From an uncultured Saprospiraceae bacterium (GTDB lineage: Bacteria; Bacteroidota; Bacteroidia; Chitinophagales; Saprospiraceae), in the NCBI GenBank assembly GCA_937981555.1, contig CALJOK010000080.1, positions 1 to 34,542 of the forward strand: DNA of 34,542 bases, read 5' to 3'. Every line of letters starts with the position of its first letter. Position 1 is the stretch's first letter. Below the pieces are notes generated by a model. The model made no database searches. It saw nothing but the letters and a program-made list of their open reading frames with translations, and was not told the DNA's origin. Below are positions 6,165 to 14,074 of this stretch, in pieces. The translations under genes and the position numbers were made by a program.

Positions 6165-8912
6165 TGGATCCGTATTGCCAATACAAATAATATTGGCCCA
6201 ATATTTTGGGTGAGCATTTTGAGGACTCGCTTTTTCCAAATAACCCTTTTTGGCATTTTTTAACGCCACATGAATTTCTTGCCCTGCAAATAAATTTTTA
6301 TAAAAATAACTCAATAAAATTGAAGTCGGTTCGTCTTCTAAATTATCCAATGCTGCCACCACCGTTGGACATCCTGAGTAATAAAATGCTCGAGCAATAC
6401 TTTGCAATCCTTCGTTTCCTCTTTGCTGTCCATCAGCTGTTTTACAACTACTCAAAACGGCTAGTTGGTTTTTCAATGGAAGATTATAAATATCCGCAGT
6501 CGTCAACCTTCCGTCATTTTCATCCATAGGAGTAAATTGTAAATAATTAGTAAGGGGATGATTATCTACTGAAAAACACCCATGCAAAATAAAATGTGAA
6601 ATCTTACAATTGATTCCTTTCTCTACAAAAAGGGGAGCAGTAGCCTTAGCTGGAAATATTAATTCTGTTGAATCAAAAACTGATTGAGTGACCTTTCTCA
6701 TTCCACTCTCCATAAAAGAGAGTGGAGTATTTCCTCCACAGCCCCAATCAGCTGAATGATAATTTTCAGCTGGATAGGCAACAAAAACACCCATCTCATA
6801 AAGAGGTTTCGCTTTATTTTTTTGGAGTTTATCTATGGCCACCTTACTTGCCAGAGAGTACGTGTACACTATGTTATATTTCTCCATCAAATATGGTTTT
6901 TCTTTCCAATTATCGTCAGCAGATGTTGATACTTCTGTAAGTAATGTTTGAAAAACTACATTATTCAAATCCTTATCTCTGATCATAATTAAATCAGTAA
7001 CATTATCTAGATGGGGTAGAAGTGGTTGAAAAATAGTTTGAAACAGTTCGCTTGAACTTTGTTCAAAATGAGGAGTATCCTCTTTGATGCTTTCAGAATA
7101 TTTAAAAATGATTTGATGAAAATCTTCGGGAATTTCTATCTCAACTGTATTCACTTCATTTTTTGAAATAACAAATGCGATCACTTTATTGCCAATCCAT
7201 TGGTATTCAATCAGGGCTTCTTTAGCTTTTAAAATGTTATGTTGAATATAATTGATGGAAGGAATTTCATCGTTAAATCTGTCGAGATAATAACTATAGT
7301 GGATGGAATTTAAATCTGCATTCTTTAATGTATCAATAAAATCGGCATACGATCGTCGAGCCAAAATTAAAGCGTCTCCATCGTTTTGACTAACTGCGTT
7401 TTTAGCGACCAACTCAATTATTCGATGCTTAAACAATTTCTCTTTTTCCCAAAGTTCTTTTTTCTCTCCTTTATAATTGAACTGCGCAAATTCAAACGAA
7501 GCCGCATTTCGAAGCAAAAAACTTTTCAATTTTTCTGACAATTCAAAAGCTATCGAAATATATTTTTCCTTTCCCGTCAGATCTTTTAACAATAATGCTA
7601 CCTGAATCGCTTCGCTTGCAAAATCTGAAAAAGTAATTCCGTTGGCTTCCATCGCAATTGGAGAAGGGTAGTCTATCCTGATTTTCTCTAAATAGGATAA
7701 TACGTAAATATATTGTTGTAAGCTTTTTTCCAATGATGGAATATGATTTGATTTCCGTCCACAGATCTCTGAAACCTTAGCTTGATGATAACTTAATTCC
7801 GCGAATGCATTAAGCTTTGAACTTAAAACAGTAGGATAATTCTCACCTGACCAATCCTTCTCTCCAGTCAATAATTCCATCCCCTGATCTATGTTTTGTT
7901 GTGCCGCTTCACATTCATTTTTAAGACTGTACCCTAAAGCTATCTTTCCATAAAGGTCAACAATTGATAACTGAGATTGGTCGGGAGTTTGATCAAAGAA
8001 AGTTTTTGATTGGTTGAAATAGTAAAGGATACTATCTGCTAAATCCACTTTATTTTCTTGAAGTAAATAAGTTAATCCGATTCCTCCATTATTCTTTGCT
8101 TGATATTCGCCTGCTTTATTTTGGTCTAACTTAGCTAACCAAGATTGTGTAAATCTACTCATCTCCATACTTTTACTAAATTGTTTTTGCGCCATTTCTC
8201 TATTCCCAATTCTAGCCCATCCTTTTCCTAAGTCTCTAAAAAACTTACTTTGTCCGTAGTAGCCACCGATGTAATTTAGAGAATCCATGCTTCCAATATT
8301 CACCGTTTTCCAGAGGCTGTCCACCATCAAATAGGATTGTTCTGCTTTCTCAAATTGATGGATACTTTTGTAAAGTGTACCTAAGTTAGTTTGAGCGGTA
8401 ATCATTCCTTTTACCACTCCATGTTCGTGGTAGATGTCAAATTGTTTTTGGTGATAACTAGCTGCTAACCCATAATTTTTTAAAATATTCTCATAATACA
8501 ACCCTAACAAATTGGAGATATGTGCTTGTTCTGCAATAACATTGAGGCTACTAGGTACACTTCCTAAAAATGCTTCTATTGCTTTATAAATTTTAAATGC
8601 CTCTTCAAATTTTCCTTGATTATATAAATCAATAGCCTTAAATCTTAATGCTTTTGCCTTTAGATATTCAACTCTAGTTATATCCAAGGTGTCCAGCTTA
8701 GTGATACTATTGTCAACCAACTCTCGAATCTCAGGGGAAAAACTTTTCCCAGGATCATTATGATAAACGGAATCTATCCGCAATAAATCTTGATCGATTG
8801 CTGACACTTCACCAGAAACGATAACCATATTATTGGCAATAAAATAAAGAAGAAAAACAATGGGAATAGCTACGACGGTAAAGATAACCGCCCGTTTTTT
8901 AAGTTTACTCAT
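6156..8912 (-). CDS. TPR-CHAT protein (caspase/HetF-type protease-like)
   Basis: A 918-aa protein. An N-terminal membrane anchor (about 9-28, after MSKLKKR) is followed by a long TPR region (about 60-480; for example TNLGTLYKSIHQFEKAEQSY), a linker, and a C-terminal CHAT domain (about 640-918). Both CHAT catalytic residues are present: His777 in SHFILHGCFS and Cys823 in LAVLSSCKTADG. The standard downstream blocks also follow: NEGLQSIARAFYYSGCPTVV, LLSYFYKNLFAG and HPKYWANIICIG. The active site is therefore intact. The charge rule puts the TPR and CHAT parts in the periplasm, the same side as the TPR part of the anti-sigma-like protein. The gene converges on the sigma/anti-sigma pair with a 9-bp 3' overlap. 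CHAT proteins are cysteine proteases of the caspase/separase group that cleave partner proteins. Here the anti-sigma protein or the KGG peptide at 9402 are candidate targets (inference). Confidence 0.9.
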   Translation of the reverse strand: MSKLKKRAVIFTVVAIPIVFLLYFIANNMVIVSGEVSAIDQDLLRIDSVYHNDPGKSFSPEIRELVDNSITKLDTLDITRVEYLKAKALRFKAIDLYNQGKFEEAFKIYKAIEAFLGSVPSSLNVIAEQAHISNLLGLYYENILKNYGLAASYHQKQFDIYHEHGVVKGMITAQTNLGTLYKSIHQFEKAEQSYLMVDSLWKTVNIGSMDSLNYIGGYYGQSKFFRDLGKGWARIGNREMAQKQFSKSMEMSRFTQSWLAKLDQNKAGEYQAKNNGGIGLTYLLQENKVDLADSILYYFNQSKTFFDQTPDQSQLSIVDLYGKIALGYSLKNECEAAQQNIDQGMELLTGEKDWSGENYPTVLSSKLNAFAELSYHQAKVSEICGRKSNHIPSLEKSLQQYIYVLSYLEKIRIDYPSPIAMEANGITFSDFASEAIQVALLLKDLTGKEKYISIAFELSEKLKSFLLRNAASFEFAQFNYKGEKKELWEKEKLFKHRIIELVAKNAVSQNDGDALILARRSYADFIDTLKNADLNSIHYSYYLDRFNDEIPSINYIQHNILKAKEALIEYQWIGNKVIAFVISKNEVNTVEIEIPEDFHQIIFKYSESIKEDTPHFEQSSSELFQTIFQPLLPHLDNVTDLIMIRDKDLNNVVFQTLLTEVSTSADDNWKEKPYLMEKYNIVYTYSLASKVAIDKLQKNKAKPLYEMGVFVAYPAENYHSADWGCGGNTPLSFMESGMRKVTQSVFDSTELIFPAKATAPLFVEKGINCKISHFILHGCFSVDNHPLTNYLQFTPMDENDGRLTTADIYNLPLKNQLAVLSSCKTADGQQRGNEGLQSIARAFYYSGCPTVVAALDNLEDEPTSILLSYFYKNLFAGQEIHVALKNAKKGYLEKASPQNAHPKYWANIICIGNTDPLF

Positions 8913-9401
8913 AGTATGTTTTTTAGGGGAATGAATGTGGTGATTAATTTTGTTTCAATCTTAAATTGAAGCAAATGATTATTCTGTTTTTTGTTTTCTC
9001 AGAGGTAAAGAAAGTGTTTTAAAAAACGAAAAGAAAATATTTTAAAAAAAAATTAAAAAAAACGAACGCTTTTAATTCTACTACGATAAAGGATAAATAG
9101 AGGCAAGAAGGAAAAAGAGAGGAATGGAGTATTAATCAAAAAAAGCAATTCACAAAAGTAGAAATGAATCAGAAGATGTACTGAAATGTATCAGTACGTC
9201 CCTGCCCATACTTTGTGTATTCACCTAGAAAATCGGAGACTCCAAAGCTTTTAAGGTCAAAGATAGAGGTCCATAACTATTGTGACAAACTGCAGAACGG
9301 CACAACAGGAAAGTGATACCAAAGGGTCGCGCTATTGGAAATAAGTTTTCCAAGGCGAGATTTTTTGAAACCAATTTCTTCATCAACTAAAATGTTGTGT
9401 C
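8913..9401. other. Intergenic region behind the CHAT gene
   Basis: 489 bp between the CHAT start (minus) and the 40-aa peptide (plus). It is very A-rich at 9000-9120. It contains a perfect 7-bp inverted repeat, gtactga (9178-9184) and tcagtac (9191-9197). No TTG/TAnnTTTG promoter was identified on either strand, although the divergent layout requires two promoters here. Nothing else was recognised. Confidence 0.5.
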
Positions 9402-9524
9402 ATGAAAAAAAGTATTAAAAAAACCATCAAGGATTTTAAAAATTCGCAAGGAACAATTTTAACGAAAGGAAAAAAATCCAAAATCAAAGGCGGAACAGTC
9501 TCCGAGGATATTATCATAATCTAA
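9402..9524 (+). CDS. Short KGG-containing peptide, leader-peptide-like
   Basis: A 40-aa peptide starting MKKSIKKTIKDFKNSQGTIL and ending KIKGGTVSEDIIII. It is strongly basic (about one third Lys) up to a KIKGG motif at residues 27-31, followed by a nine-residue acidic then Ile-rich tail. The KIKGG resembles the end of double-glycine leaders such as that of the peptide at 578-751, but the rest of the leader (LS.KE motif) is missing. It lies between two minus-strand genes and is followed by a hairpin at 9552-9586 that can terminate it, so it would be monocistronic. It is divergent from the CHAT gene. A substrate or signal for the CHAT protein is a guess from position. It may also be a chance ORF; the clean GG junction and the terminator favour a real gene. 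Confidence 0.45.
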   Translation: MKKSIKKTIKDFKNSQGTILTKGKKSKIKGGTVSEDIIII

Positions 9525-9551
9525 AGAAAATCGATGCCTTAATTTAGTATA

Positions 9552-9586
9552 ATGGGAAGTGATCCTAAAAGTAGATCACTTCCTAT
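9552..9586. terminator. Hairpin terminator between convergent genes
   Basis: ggaagtgatc (9555-9564) and gatcacttcc (9574-9583) form a perfect 10-bp stem, extended by three more pairs (9552-9554 with 9584-9586, one wobble), around a 9-nt loop. The plus-strand side is followed by tatttta. It overlaps the stop codon of the 494-aa minus-strand gene and lies 30 bp after the peptide stop, so it can serve both. Confidence 0.7.
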
Positions 9587-11067
9587 TTTAACCGCTCCTG
9601 AATTTTTTGAATTAACCAAGGCTTCATCATGATAGGTTTTGAATCCTCATTTACCTTGGCTAAAAATTCTGCCAATGCTAATTGTTCTTGCTTCGTGGAA
9701 GTAGAATATTCTAGAATTTGGTAGAAGTTTTTAATCACTCGACTCAGGTTTTGAAATCCTATATTTCTATCATGAGCATTGAGTTTATTTTTTCTAACAT
9801 AGTGCTGGAATCGATTAATCATCGAGATCAAGAATTTTTTAAAGGTTGGATCTATCAAGTATTGTTCAAAACTACTTCGTAGTAAAAAACAATTGACTTG
9901 CAATTTGGAAATGGCCGTTTTTTGATCAACTAGAGATAAAAATTCAATCGCTGATACAAACTTCTTTTGCGCCATGGCAATATAACCCTTCGCAAATTGA
10001 GCGGCATTCTTTTGGATGGAAGGGTTTAAATATTTCTTGTATTCCTCGACAAACAAATCTGATGCTGCAAATTTTTTACAGGCTAAATGAGTAGTCAAGA
10101 TATTAGAGAAGGTCGCATAAGTCATTATTTTTTTATGGTCCAAGAGAATTTCATGCTTTAATCCAAATTGGAAAAGGGACAATTGTAAGGGTAAAACCGC
10201 TCTATTTCCTTGATTAAGAAAGGAGGTGATATAGTTAATTAAAAACTGAATTAACATTCTTTGGTCCGTATGACTCCATGCGGTTAAGTTATTTTCAAAG
10301 ATGTCTTTGGTTAAAATAAATTGATCTTCTTGGTAATTTTTATCCCTAACCAATTGAAAGAGTTGAGTGTAAAATTGAAAATAGAAGGAGGTTTGTTTTT
10401 CACCATAATGGAGTGATTCATTTAAAGCAAAAAGAGGCTTGTCTTCATTGATGAAATTTTTACGCAAATGCATCTCGGTGCCTAAGCGCAATTTTGTCAT
10501 ACAAAAAAAGGAATCGAGGTGATCGAACATTTTATGTTGACTATCAATTTCGAAATGATGTTTATCAGTATAGGGATCAAGGTAAATGGTTTCTTGAAGC
10601 AAAAAATTATGGAGGTGATAAGTGTGATCGTAAATTTTATTTTTCCCAAGGTACGCCGCAGTTTTCTTAGCGGTCTTTTTAAAAAAGTCTGGTAAGCCTT
10701 GTTGAGAATATGATTTTAGCAATAAATGATTTTTTGTAAAATCGTCTTGGTCTAATTTTTTGATGACTAAAAATCGTTCTAAGGCCTTTGTCAGATTCAT
10801 CGGTGTTTTAGCATTCAAGAGAATGGAGGAGTTCTTTTCATCCTCTTTAAAAAGGGATGTCAAAGTAGCACTTTTAAAGCCGACAAAATTTTCATCATGG
10901 AGTCTGACTTGAATTAATTTAAACAATTTCTTTACATCGGCAGAGATGTTAAAGAAGTCAGCAGCTAAGAATGACTGGAAATTTTTAAACTGCGTTTTAT
11001 TAAAAGATCGTAATATTTCAACTGCACCTTTACATAGAATGGAATTTTTAACATTTTTTTCAATCAT
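9583..11067 (-). CDS. Helical protein of an uncharacterised Bacteroidota family
   Basis: A 494-aa, almost wholly alpha-helical protein without signal peptide or membrane helix, so cytoplasmic. Its start (EILRSFNKTQFKNFQSFL, then a FFN element and a KLF.LI helix) fits a pattern I know from many uncharacterised Bacteroidota proteins: L..L...E...F..FL.S.(Y/F)FN....L..L...L. Later parts look like irregular TPR/HAT-type helical pairs (QFAKGYIAMAQKKFVSAIEF). It is rich in Lys, Phe and Asn and has no catalytic motif I can see. It is a single minus-strand gene ending at the shared hairpin terminator. A scaffold or protein-binding role is the most that can be inferred. A link to the CHAT module upstream is possible by position only. 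Confidence 0.65.
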   Translation of the reverse strand: MIEKNVKNSILCKGAVEILRSFNKTQFKNFQSFLAADFFNISADVKKLFKLIQVRLHDENFVGFKSATLTSLFKEDEKNSSILLNAKTPMNLTKALERFLVIKKLDQDDFTKNHLLLKSYSQQGLPDFFKKTAKKTAAYLGKNKIYDHTYHLHNFLLQETIYLDPYTDKHHFEIDSQHKMFDHLDSFFCMTKLRLGTEMHLRKNFINEDKPLFALNESLHYGEKQTSFYFQFYTQLFQLVRDKNYQEDQFILTKDIFENNLTAWSHTDQRMLIQFLINYITSFLNQGNRAVLPLQLSLFQFGLKHEILLDHKKIMTYATFSNILTTHLACKKFAASDLFVEEYKKYLNPSIQKNAAQFAKGYIAMAQKKFVSAIEFLSLVDQKTAISKLQVNCFLLRSSFEQYLIDPTFKKFLISMINRFQHYVRKNKLNAHDRNIGFQNLSRVIKNFYQILEYSTSTKQEQLALAEFLAKVNEDSKPIMMKPWLIQKIQERLK

Positions 11068-11650
11068 AACTTACTGATAATCAATACTTAAATAATTTTA
11101 ACTACAATAAAAGTAATGATAAATAAGGAATTAATGGTTTTTTGGGAACAGATTTGTTTTGCTAATTTTCCAGTATAAATTAATATTTGTACCCATTACA
11201 ACCTGAAAAGACATTCAGGATATATTTCTACCCAAACAATTATAACAACATACTTACATTTTTATTAAATTCCATTTTTCGAATTTAATGCATATCCAGT
11301 AGAATCAGTTATTGATTTTATTCCCCCTTGAATATGCGAACGAACTCGATCGGGAGATGAATTTATTTATAAAGAATTAAACAACATACATACATTTTTT
11401 TTTAACCAGAAAGCAATTCAAAATGAGAATAACACCACCTATTGTTTTTACAACAATACATTTACCAACCTTACTATATTTCCCTCAAGAAAATTGCAAT
11501 GCATTTAGGAATATAAAATTCCTAAGATCGGAGTAACCATCAAAGTAGAACTGATGCTATGATCAGCTGCTAACCTTGGCCTCGATTATTTTTTTTTTGA
11601 ATAGAAGTACCATCCCAAATTCTTATTAAAAAGAAATACGAAATCTATTT
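11068..11650. other. Long AT-rich intergenic region with direct repeats
   Basis: No gene was found. It holds two near-identical 20-nt direct repeats (11244-11263 and 11380-11399, one mismatch: aacaacatac(t/a)tacattttt). Similarity extends about ten bases to the left (aaacaattat against aaagaatta). A weaker third copy is near 11451. A short inverted repeat (aggaat/attcct) lies near 11504-11520. The divergent genes on both sides need promoters here; only the one at 11660-11689 is clear. Confidence 0.55.
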
Positions 11651-11689
11651 GGAGAAGTGTTGACCTATCTTCTCCTTAGGATACCTTTG
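11651..11689 (+). promoter_or_regulatory. Bacteroidota-type promoter with overlapping inverted repeat
   Basis: A -33 element TTG (11660-11662) and a -7 element TACCTTTG (11682-11689) are separated by exactly 19 bp, matching the Bacteroidota housekeeping consensus TTG-N19-TAnnTTTG. Transcription would start near 11696 and give a leader of about 55 nt for the gene at 11750. A 7-bp inverted repeat, ggagaag (11651-11657) and cttctcc (11669-11675), brackets the -33 element, where an operator would block or recruit polymerase. Confidence 0.75.
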
Positions 11690-11749
11690 CCTATACGCTT
11701 TAGTACAAGGGAGAAATATTCAAATTTATCATTTTAAAACAAACTAATT

Positions 11750-12556
11750 ATGAAAAAAATGCAATCACAAATTTCCACTTTTTTAAAGGTTTTTACCATC
11801 GCTTGTTTATTGTTTCAATTTGGACAAGCATCAGCCCAAGAAGAAGATAATTCTTTGGCCAGAGGTGAAAAAGGTTTCTTCTATTTTGGCGTAACCGCTG
11901 AACCATTTGTCATCAAAAAAAATCAAGACTTACTTTTTATCACTAAAGATGATACGAATGATCTTTTCTTCTTCAACGATGTGCTAGATGAAACGGAACG
12001 CCTACTCGGTGCGAATTTTGGCTTTGAAAAATTTGGCGCTGGCTATGCGATCTCTCTGGAGAGTTCTCTTGGATGGAAGAAAAAGTTTTTCACCTATAAT
12101 GTCAATGTAGGGCTGGGCAAAGTGATTAATGTAGGAAACATTGCTGTTGTACCAAAAGTACTCGTAGGATTTGGAAGTGGTAATATTGAATTGGGACACA
12201 TGGATAATTGGGATTTATACATCGAGTTTGATGAGATACAATTTTATGGCGATAGTGTCGAAGTAAAACTTAAAACTCAAATGTTTCATGCGACTCCCCA
12301 GATTGATTTTATTTTTCCTCTTAAGAAAGCTGCTCTCCGATTGAGTGTTGGGTACCGAGTAGGATTAGCAGGTAAGAAACGAATAAAATATACTGGATAT
12401 AAAAATGAAGATAACACCGAAGAGGACAAAGTGCATAGACCTTTAGATCATGAAAATCATAACATTTCTATCAATGATTCTAAGGTCGATAAAAAAACAG
12501 ACATCATCGGTTTTAATGGGCTGAAAGCTCAACTTTCTTATATCCATAATTTTTGA
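11750..12556 (+). CDS. Exported beta-barrel-like outer-membrane protein, unknown
   Basis: A 268-aa protein with a cleavable signal peptide (about 1-29, ending QASAQ) and a body rich in alternating hydrophobic strands with Gly and aromatic residues (YFGVTAEPFVIKK, GAGYAISLESSLGWK, FTYNVNVGLGKV, LRLSVGYRVGLAG). It ends in a final strand with a C-terminal Phe (QLSYIHNF), typical of outer-membrane barrels. I cannot name a family. It is the first gene behind the promoter at 11660-11689. The next exported gene starts 32 bp downstream, so the two are probably co-transcribed. Confidence 0.7.
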   Translation: MKKMQSQISTFLKVFTIACLLFQFGQASAQEEDNSLARGEKGFFYFGVTAEPFVIKKNQDLLFITKDDTNDLFFFNDVLDETERLLGANFGFEKFGAGYAISLESSLGWKKKFFTYNVNVGLGKVINVGNIAVVPKVLVGFGSGNIELGHMDNWDLYIEFDEIQFYGDSVEVKLKTQMFHATPQIDFIFPLKKAALRLSVGYRVGLAGKKRIKYTGYKNEDNTEEDKVHRPLDHENHNISINDSKVDKKTDIIGFNGLKAQLSYIHNF

Positions 12557-12588
12557 GAAAACTAACATAATCTAAACATACTATCATT

Positions 12589-13932
12589 ATGAAAAAACTT
12601 ACCTACCTATGGTGCGCTACTATTTTGTTAAGCTGCTCTTGGAACTTAAATGCTGCTGATTACTCTAATACAGCATCAGAAATTAAAGTCCAACTTGAAA
12701 CGAAAACGTTAGCGACTCCTTATAAAAATATATTAGGGAAAAATTCGCAAGAAGAAATTAATGCCTTTTTAAAGGAGCAACCATCGGAGATCAACACTAC
12801 TGCTTTTTTAATAAAAATAAAATACAGCAAAGGATTGGAGACAATCCAATATGTAGAAAAACGAGTCGGTGAAAATTACTATTATGAAATTAACTTTTAT
12901 TCCCCCGAATATGAAGTGATTGTTTTGGATAGTAATCAGGTTTCGATTTTTGAAAAAAAATACGGTAAGGAAAAGGTGACAACTGATTTTGGAAAAGAAG
13001 ATAGCTACCAGTCTTCTAGTGATCTTTCCTCCGCTTGGCGGAAAGCGAAAAGACCGTTTTACAAAACAGAAGAAGAGAAATATAACAATGTAATTACATT
13101 CTTAGAAGATTTCGAAAAAGAGGTACTTCCTCAATTTACGATAGCATCAAAAGAAGAGGAAGAAGAAAACGCTATTCAGATAACCCATCCTAAATCGATA
13201 GAGAATTCGATGGCTGATACTGTCGAAGTTATCGTAGAAGAGGTGATGCTTCCGCAAGATACAATGGCTACTATTCAAGAAATCGTTCCAGTAGATTCTT
13301 CTGAAACAATACAAAATACAGACTCCACACAAATCAAAATTACGCAAATAGATACGCTCACTCAAGCCCCTATTGTTACCGCAAAGGGAGGTGATTCTAT
13401 AATCATTGCACCGATAGAAATAATCGACCAAAGGGATCTTCGAGATCATAATAAAATTATTTCGGTGGGAATGGGATTAGGAAATTTGAGAGGTTATCAA
13501 CTAGCACAACCATTAATTGGCGGTTCATTGGATCGATATTCATTTGATGATTTGCTTGGTGTGGATTGGTTCTTTGCAGGAGGATGGATTGGCTATGGAA
13601 AATACAAATTTGATTATGATGGATTTTATCCAAATACATTTGACGTTACAGAAATTTCCTTCACCAGTCGGTATGGTGTTTCCATTACTAGGATTTTACA
13701 AGACAAAGGCATTGCCACTAAATTAACTGAAAATTTTGATGTCTATGCTTTAATACAATTTGGCTATTCACTCATTCTGACCGATAATTTTATTTTCGGC
13801 GTAGATACTTCAGGAGCTCGAGGTGGACTAGCGATAGGTGGAAGGTATGAATGGAAAAACTTTGGCGTTTTTACAGAATTAGGAAAAACAGAAACGGGGT
13901 ATGCAAAAGCGGGACTCTTTCTAAAATTATAA
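12589..13932 (+). CDS. Exported protein with C-terminal beta-barrel, unknown
   Basis: A 447-aa protein. It has a signal peptide (about 1-22, ending NLNAA; a lipoprotein reading at Cys16 is possible but less likely with a barrel). A mixed domain at about 30-190 contains a strand-rich KYSKGLETIQYVEKRV stretch. An acidic, Thr/Ile/Asp-rich linker at about 195-285 looks unstructured. A predicted barrel at about 290-447 shows ISVGMGLGNLRG, FFAGGWIGYGKYKF, ALIQFGYSLIL, GGLAIGGRYEWK and a last strand ending AGLFLKL. The soluble N-terminal part would lie in the periplasm. It lies 32 bp after the previous barrel gene and upstream of a CsgG-like and a T9SS cargo gene, suggesting one envelope-building operon. 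No specific function can be given. Confidence 0.65.
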   Translation: MKKLTYLWCATILLSCSWNLNAADYSNTASEIKVQLETKTLATPYKNILGKNSQEEINAFLKEQPSEINTTAFLIKIKYSKGLETIQYVEKRVGENYYYEINFYSPEYEVIVLDSNQVSIFEKKYGKEKVTTDFGKEDSYQSSSDLSSAWRKAKRPFYKTEEEKYNNVITFLEDFEKEVLPQFTIASKEEEEENAIQITHPKSIENSMADTVEVIVEEVMLPQDTMATIQEIVPVDSSETIQNTDSTQIKITQIDTLTQAPIVTAKGGDSIIIAPIEIIDQRDLRDHNKIISVGMGLGNLRGYQLAQPLIGGSLDRYSFDDLLGVDWFFAGGWIGYGKYKFDYDGFYPNTFDVTEISFTSRYGVSITRILQDKGIATKLTENFDVYALIQFGYSLILTDNFIFGVDTSGARGGLAIGGRYEWKNFGVFTELGKTETGYAKAGLFLKL

Positions 13933-14003
13933 AAAATCTTTTCCCAAAGGAATGCCGATGCTTGACTTGAGGAGGAAAATCAAATTTGGAATTGCTTTTT
14001 TAT

Positions 14004-14032
14004 GGGTGGTTTTGACCTAGTTGAAATCACCC
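14004..14032 (+). other. Intergenic stem-loop
   Basis: gggtggttttg (14004-14014) pairs with the segment 14022-14032 ending in aatcaccc, giving 11 bp with three G-T wobbles and a 7-nt loop. It lies 71 bp after one gene and 43 bp before the next. No T-tract follows, so it may be a processing or attenuation structure within the operon rather than a terminator. Confidence 0.4.
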
Positions 14033-14074
14033 AATATTAAAATTAATTAACACCACTATTAAAAATAATTAACC

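Noticed and set aside
6206-6529. A 107-aa open frame on the plus strand
   Set aside because: It lies wholly inside the CHAT coding region in the opposite frame and shows the composition of an antisense shadow.
11244-11399. A CRISPR array from repeated 20-mers
   Set aside because: Only two good copies 136 bp apart with no regular spacers and no cas genes nearby.
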